From: Heterohyrax brucei
Taxonomy: Eukaryota > Chordata > Mammalia > Hyracoidea > Procaviidae
Length of the DNA stretch: 64,000 nt
Reading direction: 5' to 3'
Assembly: GCA_028571685.1 (NCBI GenBank)
Contig: CM053148.1
Coordinates: 92,588,001 to 92,652,000, forward strand
Position 1 is the stretch's first letter. Each line of letters begins with the position of its first letter. Below the pieces are notes generated by a model. The model did not search any database. It was not told where the DNA came from and saw only the letters and a list, made by a program, of their open reading frames with translations. Shown here in pieces: positions 54,683 through 64,000 of this stretch. A program made the translations under genes and the position numbers.

Positions 54683-55407
54683 ATTTTTCTCGTTCAATAT
54701 ATGAAGAAATTTTGGATTGAAAATTTCATAACTTTTCATAGATCATATAATAAGTTAGGATTAAAACTAAGTTGCATAAAAACAGTCTTTTTGTCTTTGG
54801 TCTACTACAATTTCCTCGCAAGTTATGTTGATTTTAAAAATAACACTGACATTGCTTTCTAATTTATTTGCTCAGCAGTATTTACAACATAGGTTGAAGA
54901 TAATGTAATGTAGATGTTCAGTATAGTATACATGGTTTATGTTTATGGACAAAATTAATATGTAAGTTTAAGTTAACATCTTAAGGTATAAAGTTAAGCT
55001 GTTAATATATACCTACTGCAGAAGACAGTTACTTTACAACTGGGTATATCATGTGGATAGTATCAAATATCCAAGCTTTACTTGAGATAAAAATAAGCAA
55101 TAAACACATATAAAATAATAGAGTCTGTGCTAGTTTGTTTTCAGAAATCGGAGTGAGAGTAAAATAAGAGCATCCATCTTTTTGAGATGTTTAGTATTTT
55201 AAAAAGTGATTATTTTATCATCAACAAATGATGCTATACAGCAGGATCTATGCATTCTCTCCCATCATGTTTAATAATCTCTGAGCTCTTAAACAGAGAA
55301 TCTTCATCAGTTCTGTTGATAAAACACATCAGAGTCAACATGTTGAAATTCCTCCTCAACTTTTTTCAATGTGTATGTGTATTTCGGTACTTGTGTACAT
55401 GATATTG
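54683..55407. other. AT-rich DNA with no recognised repeat
   Basis: No element or gene signal recognised. Confidence 0.4.
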
Positions 55408-55575
55408 AAACCCTGGTGAAGCAGCAGTTAAGTGTTATAGGTGCTAATCAAAAGGTCAGAAATTCGAACCACCAGGTGCTACCCTGAAATTCTATGGGAT
55501 AGTACTACTCTGTCCTATAAGGTCACTGTAGGATCTCTATGCGTCAGAATTGACTCAGTGACAGTGAGTTTTGGT
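55408..55575 (+). mobile_element. AfroSINE, short form
   Basis: 'gaaaccctggtgaagcagca' to 'tatgcgtcagaattgactca'. A short duplication of the 'ggtcactrtagg' part lengthens the tail. Confidence 0.9.
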
Positions 55576-56307
55576 ATAAATAATACAGTCATAACTCAGG
55601 GGAAAAAAGCAATAACTGTAAATGATGTGTTTAGAATTAAATAAATAAATTTTAAATTGACTAAAACTTCAGCACTCCTTTAATTTGGTTCGATGAATAC
55701 TCTATTACAAAGTCTAAGATCTGAAAGTATTTAAGCTATAGTCTGCAAGTGTTATCATACTCCAGTGGAAGTTTCCATGCCCAGAATATACATTACTCAG
55801 GGGGTTACACCGCTATTCCCTTTAATTTCATCAGTTTAATTAAATGAAGCCATTTTATAATCCTCAAGAGGAAAACTGCTCTACTTATGATCATTCCATT
55901 AGAATTATTTGAAATACGAGTGTTTTTACGGTGAGCATTAAGAGCCTGGTTAAAAATGCAATATAATAAAAAGAGGGAACTTCAAAGGATCAAGAGAAAT
56001 GCCATAGTTTATGCTTACCCTGATCAATAAAGTGACAGGAAGGTAAGACATGTAAATAGTCATAAGAAATGGTCATAAAATTTTCATTAGAGAGTTGCGT
56101 AAGGTGTTGTAGGGAAATAACGTAGATCAAAATCACACTGGTCTATATGGAATATATTTGCTATGGGATGATTATTAAATGTTTTCAAACACACTGACTT
56201 CCCTATGATTTAGGTTAAGACTACCTCTTTTTTCATTTAGTGCTTACCATTTAACTCTGCATTCATTCCTTCAGCATGTACTAAACACGTGCTATTTGCC
56301 TGTCGCC
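55576..56307. other. AT-rich DNA with no recognised repeat
   Basis: No element or gene signal recognised. Confidence 0.4.
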
Positions 56308-56316
56308 GTTAAACAC

Positions 56317-56491
56317 GGAAACTCTGTTGGCTTAATGCTTACAAGCTATGTAGGTTAAACAAAAGGTCGGCAGTTTGAATCCACCAGGCATTACTTGGAA
56401 GCTCTGTGAAGCAGTTCCACTCGGTTATATAGGGTCACTATGAGTTGGAATTGACTTGACAGCAACAGCTGTGGGTATTTGGGGGAGAGGT
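56317..56491 (+). mobile_element. AfroSINE, short form, exact duplication
   Basis: 'ggaaactctgttggcttaat' to 'gagttggaattgacttgaca'. Flanked by gttaaacac (56308-56316 and 56492-56500). Confidence 0.93.
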
Positions 56492-56730
56492 GTTAAACAC
56501 CTACAGCTTTTTGCCTGGCATCATTGTTTATTTCAACATGTGCTATGTAGTCAGTCTTCTCAAGCAGACTACTACCTTAACTTGGTGGGAGTCTCTGTGA
56601 AAACAACCTTAGGTGAAGACTGGAAGGTGTATTAAGGAATTGGAGCCAGTAGTGCTCCAAGACTCATTTAAGTGAGCGATATGGTTAGTCAGTCATACAG
56701 ATCAGTGCTGCAGACAGCTATTTGTTTTAG

Positions 56731-56890
56731 TTGGAACAGCACTTGGCAGGATGGTTGAGTGTTAGACTACTAACCAAAAGGTTGATAGTTCAAACCCAGC
56801 TGGTGTCACCTTGGAAGATGTGTATGAAAAACAGATGTGGTGATCTCCTTTAGACCCGTCACAGCTATGACAGTCCTATGGGGTTCTTAA
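56731..56890 (+). mobile_element. AfroSINE, long form, 3'-truncated
   Basis: 'gcacttggcaggatggttga', 'aaaaacagatgtggtgatct', then 'cagtcctatggggttc'; the tail is missing. Confidence 0.85.
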
Positions 56891-56892
56891 TG

Positions 56893-57052
56893 CTGCAACA
56901 GTTTGCCTTTGAGTCGATTCCTACTTACAGCAACCATATAAGGACTGAATAGAACTGCCCTATAGAGTTTCCAGGGAGCATCTGGTGGATTCAAACTGCC
57001 AAACTTTTGATTAGCAGCTGTAGCTCTTAACCACTATGCCACTAAGGTTTCC
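56893..57052 (-). mobile_element. AfroSINE, short form
   Basis: Reversed: 'gcaacagtttgcctttgagt' to 'gccactaaggtttcc'. Head-out inverted pair with the preceding SINE. Confidence 0.9.
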
Positions 57053-57274
57053 TCTTAATTCTATAAAGCCATTGTCTAAATACTGCTTTCACTGCATCAC
57101 ACAAGTTTTGATAGTAATGTGTCAATATATACTTAATTCAAAATATAATTTTCTGACTTAGTTTAAATTTGAGACTTCTTTGATTTGGAGATATTTAGAA
57201 TTATTTACATTTCAAGTTTTTTGCAGCAATCTTTTTGTTATGATTTCCAGCTTAATTCCATTATGGTCTAAAAG

Positions 57275-57640
57275 TGTTGAAAAGTAACGATGTCACCTTT
57301 AAGACTAAGGTGCACCTGACCTAGGCCATTGTATTTTTCAATCACATCATACGCATGTGAAGCTGGATAGTGAAGACAAAAGAAGACAAAGAAGACAAAA
57401 GAACTTATGCCTTTGAATTGTGGTGCTGGAGAAGAATATTGAATGCATCATGGACTGACAGAAGAACAAATAAATTTGTCCTAGAAGGAGTACAACCAGA
57501 GTGCTCCTTGTAAGCAAAGATGGTGAGACCGTTTCTAGCATACTTTGGATATTTTGTCATAGGGGATCAATCCCTATAAAAGGACATCATGCTTGGTAAA
57601 GTATAGGGTCAGTAGGAACTTGAATCCTGTTCTTTAAGGA
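57275..57640 (+). mobile_element. RTE LINE internal fragment
   Basis: 'aaagtaacgatgtcaccttt' through 'ttgaatgcatcatggactga' to 'gacatcatgcttggtaaagt'. This is the C-terminal ORF part only; the element's own tail is lacking, so both ends are truncated. A 12-base gaagacaaaaga repeat was duplicated near 57374-57401. Confidence 0.85.
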
Positions 57641-58725
57641 AGGTATAGTTACAGAGTCTATGGAAATAATTGCCAAAAGATAATCTTTCAGGTTTAACCA
57701 AGAGCCAAAATGAAAATTCCATTCACTACACATGTGTCTCACATAAAATTAGAAGATAATACAACAGATGCTGGAAGAACTAAGATTCCCGAAGCACAAA
57801 AGACATATTTTAATTTAATTATTAATAGTAATTTGATAGAAACAAAATCCAGAAGAAATTCTAATGACCAAATGTCAGGATAAAAGGTGTAAACTGGGAC
57901 TACCTCATAAAAAGCTGGAATATGGCCACCTTCTGTAAATATAATGGTTTTATAAAGAGAGTGGTTTATGTAGGGATGAAGTCACTCTGATCTGCTGATT
58001 GCTTTAGTGGGTTTGATCACTCACCTTCAGAAAGAGGTGTTCTGTGCCCAAAATTACATAAAAGCGCACTTGGATATTATGAGACAGTCAAGGTGAAGGG
58101 TGGGGAAGGAGGCAAAGGAGAGGAGAGGACCAAACAAGCGTGGCAGACAGGTGTTTGGATAATCAACTCAGGAGAAAAAGTTTCTCAAATGTATTTTTAA
58201 GATGTTTTTATTGCCATACCATACATTTTAATTTTATCTGTTCCTGCCATTAGTTGGAAAATTTCCTAATTTCAAGAAACTTTTTTGAGAATATTTTTTC
58301 TCATCGCATGTAGACTTCTCTTTCATGGAAATAAGATAGTCTTGAGTTTTGCATACAAATACAGAGACGAGTATTGCTATTGTTTTTACAGAGGACTTGA
58401 AGACAGAGATGGAAATTGTAGGGTTTAAAATGCCCTGAGGGGCAGCTCTTAATATTTAGGTTTTGTAGGGGTAAAAATACACCAGAGTTGCTGTGAGGCT
58501 ACTAAGGAGTGTCTTAGCTCTACTTCTTTCAAGATGCTAACGATCTAATTTTAATAGTGATGTTGAGATAGTTAAAAGAATCTCACTAAATTTAATGGTG
58601 AGGAGAATTTTAGAAAGAATTCCCATTATGCTTAGAGGACTTCGTGGTATTATTCTACAGAACAGCAGTGTCCGTATTATGTTACTACTAGTTTTCCATG
58701 CAGGAGGTAATTGTGTGTTGGCAAA
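57641..58725. other. Stretch without recognised repeats
   Basis: No element or gene signal recognised. Confidence 0.4.
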
Positions 58726-59045
58726 AATTTGTCGTTATTGTTCAGTGCCAACTAGTCAGTTCCAGCTTATAATGATCTTGTGTACAACAGAACCAATGAC
58801 TGCCCTGTCACACTCCATCCTCCCAGTCACTGGTATGTTTGAGCTCTTCGTACCAGTCACTGTATCAGTCAGTCTCCTTCAGGGCCTTCATCATTTTTGC
58901 TGACCGAGTATGATGTCCTTCTCTAGGTACTGATTCTTCCTGATAACATGTCCAAAGTAGGTGGCTGTAGTCTTGTCGTCCTTGCTTCTGAGAACTCTGT
59001 CTATACTTCTTTCAAGACAAATTTGTTCATTCTTTTGGCTTTCCA
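58726..59045 (-). mobile_element. RTE LINE 3' end
   Basis: Reversed: 'gttattgttcagtgccaact', 'cagtctccttcagggccttc', 'cctgataacatgtccaaagt', then 'gttcattcttttggctttcc'. Partial and decayed. Confidence 0.85.
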
Positions 59046-59094
59046 ACTCTTCAATTCTTATGAAAATTTAGAAATAACAAAGTCAAATTAGACT

Positions 59095-59127
59095 GCCAGA
59101 CAGCCAAGGGCCGTCGAGTCGGATCCG
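59095..59127 (-). mobile_element. Mini-insert, no duplication seen
   Basis: gccagacagccaagg then gccgtcgagtcggatcc: tail and core of the mini-insert family, ending exactly at the ggatcc point where the 28106 copy also ends. Confidence 0.5.
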
Positions 59128-59439
59128 TCTGTTCTATTTATCGGAACTTTTATTAGGCATTGTAAAGGTCTTATAAAAATACTTTACACAGCATTTATAA
59201 AATTTTTCTGATTGATGAAATTCCTGTTAATGCTACACCAGACTCTAAATTCTGCATGCCTAAGGAGAGACTCATTGCTATAGAGTTTCACTTCTCACTT
59301 ATCACACAGTTTGAATTGAGTAGAGCAAGTTTTTGCAACTCTCACACTGCAGAGAAGTATATTCAAATCTTCTTTTTACCTCATTTAATGTGAATAGCTT
59401 CTGATTTTTTATAGAATTTAGAAAGTGATAAAACGTTAT

Positions 59440-61740
59440 TGTTATTAGGTGCCATCGGGTTGGTTCCGACTCATAGCAGCCCTATGCACAGCAGAACAAA
59501 ACAATGCCCAATCCTGAGCCTTACCCACAATGCTTTTTATACTTAAGCCCATTGTTGCAGCCACTGTGTCAGTCCACCTTGTCAAGGGCCTTCTGCTTTT
59601 GCATTGACCCTCCACTCTACCAAGCATGATATCCTTCTTCAGGGATTGATCCTTCCTGACATGTCCAAAATACGTGAGATGAAGTCTCGTCATCTTTACT
59701 TCCAAGGAGCACTCTGGTTATACTTCTTCCAGAACAGATCTGTGTGTTCTTTTGGCAGTCCATGGTACATTCAATATTTTTCTCTAACACCATAATGTAA
59801 AAGATCAGTTCTTCCATCATCTTTATTCACTGTCCAGCTTTGACATGCATATGATGCAATGGAAAATACCATGGCTTAGGTTAGGCATACCTTCATCTTC
59901 AAGGTGACATCTGTGCTTTGCAGCACTTTAAAGAGGTCTTTCGCAACATTTTTTCCAATGCAGTGACTCTTTTGATTTCTTGACTGCTGCTTCCATGGGC
60001 ATTGATTGTGGAACCAAGTAAAGTGATATCCTAGAAAACCTCAATTCTTTCTCCGCTTATCATGATGTTGGTTACTGGCCTGACTGTGAGGATTTTTGTT
60101 TTCTGGATATTGAGGTGCAATCCATACCAAAGGCAGTGGTCTTTGATCTTCATCAGTAAGTGTGTCAAATCCTCTTCACTTCCAGAATGCAGGACTTTTT
60201 CATTTAGGTAATACAGGTTGTTAATAAGTCTTCCCCCAAGCATGAAGCCTCACTCTTTTTCATTTAGTTAACATCCTAAGATTACTTGCTAGGCACACGG
60301 ATTGAAAAAGTACAGTGACAGGATACAACTCTAATGCACACTTTTCCTGACTTTAAACCATGTTCTGTTTAAACAAATGTCTCTTATCTGTATACTCATT
60401 CCTTAATAGTACAATCAAATGTTCTTGAATTCCCATTCTCTGCAATGTTAACTAACTATAATTTGTTGTGACCCATACAGTAGAATACCTTTGTACAGTC
60501 AGTGAAATACGGGTAAACATCTTGGTGATATTCTCTGCTTTCAGCCAAGATCCATCTGACATCAGCAATGATATGCCTGGTTCCACATCCTCTTTTGAAT
60601 CCAGCTTGAATTTCTGGATTCAAATTCTTGAATTTCCATGTCAATATATTCTTCCAGTCACTTTTGAATGATTTTTAGCAGAATTTTACTTGTGTGTGAT
60701 ATTAATAATACTGCCTCATCATTTTCTCATTCAATTGGAACAGCTTTCTTGAGAATAGGCATAAATGTGGATCTCTTCCAGTTGGTCGGCCAGGTAGCCG
60801 TCCTCCACATTTCTTGGCGTAGATGATTGAGCACTTGCAGTGCTGCATCTGTCTGTTGAAACATCTCAGTTGATATACCATCAATTCTTAGAGCCTTACT
60901 TTTTGCCAGTGCCTTCAACGGGGCTTTGACTTCTTCCTTCAGCACCAGATTCTTCATCATACACTACTGCTTGAAATGGTTGAATGTTGGCCAGTTCTTT
61001 CTGGTATAATGACTCTGTGTATTCCTTCCACCTTCTTTTCATGCTTCCTGAGTGGTTTAATATTTTCCCAGTAGAATCCTTCACTATTGCAACTCGAGGC
61101 TTGAATTTTTTCTTCAGTTCTTTCAGCTTGAGAAGTGCTGAGCATGCTTTTCTCTTTTGATTTTCTATTTCCAGCTCTTTTCACATGTCATTATACTACT
61201 TTTTCTTCTCAAGCAGCCCTTTGAAATCTTCTGTTCAGTTCTTTTGCTTAATCATTCATTCCTTTTGCTTTAGCTACTTGATGTTCAAGAGAAAATTTCA
61301 AATTCTCTTTTGAAGTCCAGTTTGGTCTTTCCTTTCTTGTCTTTTTAATGACCTCTTGCTTCCTTGGTGGGTGTCTTTAATGGCATTCTACAACTCTTCT
61401 GCTCTTCAGTCATTAGTGTTGAGTGCATAAAATCTGTTCTTGAAATGCTCTCTAAACTCATGTGGGATATACCCAAGGTCGTACTTTGGCTCTTGCGGAC
61501 TTGTTCTAATTTTTTTCAGTTTCAATTTGAGCTTGCATATGAACAACTGATGTTTGTACCGCAGTCATTGCCTGGTCTTGTTCTCACTGCTCATATGGAT
61601 CTTTTCCAGGTCTTTTCCAACAGATACAGTCGATTTCATTCCTGTTCATTCCATCTAGTGAGGTCCATGTGCATAGTCGCTGTTTGTTTTGGGGAAAATA
61701 GATATTTGCAATGAAGAAGTCATTGGTTTTGAAAAATTAT
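59440..61740 (-). mobile_element. RTE-clade LINE, 2.3 kb, 5'-truncated
   Basis: Longest RTE copy, reversed. From the 3' end: tail 'gttattgttattaggtgcca'; C-terminus (MEVKMTRLHLTYFGHVRKD at about 59700); palm region (NNLYYLNEK at about 60210, where NNLRYADD is expected); GFKRGCGTRHIIADVRWIL at about 60590; DGISTEMFQ at about 60880; WPTNWKRSTFMPILKKA at about 60750; linker; and the end of the endonuclease (TWTSLDGMNRNEID near 61670). Several frame changes. Reading order matches BovB-type ORFs throughout. Confidence 0.93.
60456..60960 (-). pseudogene. RTE reverse transcriptase fingers/palm remnant
   Basis: Open pieces at 60456-60644 and 60727-60960. They carry the conserved fingers block (DGISTEMFQ, WPTNWKRSTFMPILKKA) and palm start (AGFKRGCGTRHI, then YFTDCTKVFYCMGHNKL, equal to FIDYAKAFDCVDHNKL in BovB). 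The first catalytic Asp (F-D-Y type) survives as FTDC; the YADD box does not. Confidence 0.85.
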
Positions 61741-62007
61741 ATCATGCAGTCTCTCTCCTTTCTATCACATCTCCTTTCTAATGCATCCTGACTGCATATA
61801 CGAAGAATAGAATATTAAAGGTGAAATAACCCTTGCTTACGTATGCATCAGGCCCTTGGCATTGACTTTATCTTTCCATGGCCAGCATTTGTTACATTAC
61901 CTAAAATAGCCAAAATAACAAACCTTTGAGGAGTGAAAGAGATAGTTAACATGATAGCAATTTATAATCTCAAACTTTCTAACATGCTACAGTTTTTGAA
62001 AAATTTT
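61741..62007. other. Short unassigned spacer
   Basis: Between the RTE 5' end and an L1 3' end. Nothing recognised. Confidence 0.35.
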
Positions 62008-62690
62008 GTTTTAAGTGAAAGTTTACAATTTGAATCAGTTTGTATTACAGATACTGACACAAATTGTTATGTGACCCTGGTTGGCCTCCCCACACTGTGA
62101 TAGAACACTCCTCCTCTCCACCAGTTGTTTCCCATTTAACCGTTTAACCAGCTGTTGTCCACCTCTACCATCTCATTTCTCCTTGGGACAGGAGCTTCCT
62201 TATTAGTCTCCTTTATCTACTTAAGCAAAGAAGCATACTCTTCACCAGTATCAATGTATATTTTATATACAAGTTCAATCTTTATATGAAGAATTGGCTT
62301 CTGGAATGGTTTCCATTTGGGGCTAAAAGAATTTGGGGACCATGTCTTCCAGGGATCCTGCAGTCTTTGAAGCCATCAAGTCTGGTGTTTTTACTAGCAT
62401 TCAAATACTGCACCCCACATGTCTCCTGTCCATCAGGGATTCTTGGTTGAGTTTTTTGTAAGGAATTCATCACTGTTTAGTTCTTCTGGTCTCATGCGGA
62501 TGTTAGCTCTGGTTTATGTGGCCCTTTCTGTCTCTTGAGTTCATGTTTTCTTTATATCTTTGATGTCCCTCATTCTTCTTCACTCTAGGTGTGTTGAGAT
62601 CAACTGATGCTTCTTAGAAGGCCACTTGCTAGCCTTTAAAACCCTAGACACCACTCACCACTCAGAACACAAAATGTAGATTTATATTGG
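62008..62690 (-). mobile_element. L1 3' UTR fragment, reversed
   Basis: 'gttttaagtgaaagtttaca' at the 3' end, 'ctccttgggacaggagcttc', 'ggaatggtttccatttgggg' and 'agcctttaaaaccctagaca' follow the reversed order of an L1 3' UTR also seen forward at 31271. No ORF2 part is included. Confidence 0.65.
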
Positions 62691-63221
62691 TGTCAAGATT
62701 ATTCTAATGATGCAAATGATGGCACCAATAAAAGAAAAAGGTAAAGAGAGGAAACAGAATTAACCCATGGTAAAGATATATACCATTAGAGGTATGAACT
62801 TCAACCAAACAAGGTTCAATCTACTGGCAATCAAACCATTTCCGTTATTTGAACAACTTTCTATTAATTAACAGAGGGGGAGTGGAGAGTCAATAGTCAA
62901 GATTGTACGAGTTTTATCCACTTAACCAGTTATTGGGAAACAATATAAGATAGAAAATGAGAAGTAAAAATAATGATTTATGAAATTCTGTAAAATTATA
63001 AGTGGTATTATGGAATCCAATGTAGGAAGACAGGATACATTATTTTATATTTTTCTCTAGTGAGTGAGTTATATTGTATCATACCGAGCATAGAGCAGGG
63101 AATTTTTGGTATAGCTTGCTATATATTCATGTCTTTGCTAATAAAAGTCAACTGTCTTTTGACTTACAATTTGCATTAACAGTTCATCAATATAAACTAA
63201 AAAGATTTATTAAAATATTAC
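62691..63221. other. AT-rich DNA with no recognised repeat
   Basis: No element or gene signal recognised. Confidence 0.4.
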
Positions 63222-63500
63222 TGAGTACAGGCTGAATGGCTCAGGGGATTGGTTGGTAATAGGATATGTAGTCTTTTATTTCTAGGTCACTGGTTTGAAT
63301 TACATCTTGGCAGAGAGTGGAGACTATTTGGGGACATATGGTGTGTGGAATGGGGTGGTGATGTCAGTCTTATTTTCAGTAAGTGCTGTCCACTTAGGCT
63401 TCAATATTTCAAGCTTGTCTCTGTGGATTCAAAACACCATCTCATATATGCATGTGTAAAATGTTTCCATGGAAGAGATTACCATTACCAAGAATAGGAA
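63222..63500 (+). mobile_element. Ancient tRNA-derived SINE (not AfroSINE)
   Basis: An A-box-like tggctcaggggattgg (63237-63252) and a B-box-like ggtttgaatta (63292-63302) stand at tRNA spacing, followed by a non-AfroSINE body ('cagtaagtgctgtccactta', 'caagcttgtctctgtggatt'). The body recalls an old mammalian tRNA SINE (MamSINE-like). The 82-codon frame across it is a shadow. Confidence 0.55.
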
Positions 63501-63789
63501 AAATAACAGCCATCGAGACATTTTTAACAAGAGAATGTTTTGGATGTTCTATATAGATAGAAAAATAAATCATTCAGGATGATTTAAGTTAGCATGCTCT
63601 TTTTAGGTTCTTTTATTTCTAAAGACTTCAGAAAACACACAGCTCATTTGAAGTTAAATTTTAAATTTATTTTACTCTTAAAGTAGCATTAAGATTTTTA
63701 TAGAAATTAAATTTAAAATCTGAGGAGGAAAAAATATATATAGACGAAAGAAATAGAATGTTATATATCAAAAAGAACCGAGAAATCTT
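63501..63789. other. AT-rich spacer
   Basis: No recognised element. Confidence 0.35.
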
Positions 63790-63930
63790 TCAGCTATCAC
63801 TTTGCAGATGAAGAAAGCAAGAAATATAAAACTAACACAACTTTCCAAATATCATCCAGCTGCCTTGAGCAATAACTGAGCTGTGAATTATAGACTAAAG
63901 CTCTTCTCTCTGCTTGTGCTATGTAGTGTT
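63790..63930 (-). mobile_element. MIR SINE, reversed
   Basis: 'ttgcagatgaagaaagcaag', 'acacaactttccaaatatca', 'gaattatagactaaagctct' keep the reversed MIR order (tttacagatgaggaaactga and so on). Confidence 0.65.
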
Positions 63931-64000
63931 TAAGATGAAGTCCTAATTCATAAGAGAAGTATCATTTCCCATATCGTCATAGGACCTGATAAAGCAAGGA

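Noticed and set aside
3256-57052. tRNA genes suggested by A/B-box-like words in many places
   Set aside because: All are heads of AfroSINEs; none can be folded into a full cloverleaf with matching acceptor stem.

Overview
This window looks like AT-rich, gene-free nuclear DNA from an afrotherian mammal, most likely an elephant or a close relative. The diagnosis rests on repeats. About 55 copies or fragments of one tRNA-derived SINE (AfroSINE type) lie on both strands. Nine pieces belong to an RTE-clade LINE related to ruminant BovB, and the AfroSINE shares that LINE's 3' end. The L1 3' ends are of an afrotherian type. Older layers common to mammals are also present: L2, MIR, MaLR-type LTRs and mariner. 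I found no host exon, tRNA gene, rRNA gene or processed gene copy I would defend. Reading frames above 60 codons are chance frames, SINE shadows, or pieces of LINE or transposase.

Layout. 0-5 kb: an L2 fragment, three old SINEs and an AT-rich unique stretch. 5-13 kb: MaLR LTRs, a twin-primed L1 (6.3-7.0 kb), a class I ERV solo LTR with a 4-bp target duplication (10.6-11.1 kb) and a diverged pair of direct repeats. 13.3-16.2 kb: a mariner-derived element split by a 2.3-kb L1. 16.6-20.6 kb: a dense SINE field with a three-level nest (16.6-17.2 kb), a 140-bp purine tract and a SINE/TA-repeat cluster. 20.8-30.5 kb: RTE ends, more SINEs, a MaLR LTR and an unassigned LTR-like block. 31-34.5 kb: an L1 3' end followed by about 1.8 kb with no recognised repeat, partly GC-richer. 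34.5-45 kb: two long RTE pieces and a second copy of the mariner composite. 45-58 kb: a MaLR LTR, MIRs, SINEs and an RTE 3' half. 58.7-64 kb: a 2.3-kb RTE copy, an L1 3' end, an old tRNA-type SINE and a MIR.

The elements are linked mechanistically. The RTE reverse transcriptase is the likely enzyme that copied the AfroSINEs. It probably also made the oddest class here: 20- to 50-bp inserts ending in TTGGC-type repeats, several flanked by perfect target-site duplications. The mariner composites carry two transposase 3' ends facing outward and occur twice with the same internal junction, so they look like an amplified non-autonomous family. Every coding element here is truncated or decayed. Boundaries were read by eye and most are good to about 5-20 bases; those set by target-site duplications are exact.
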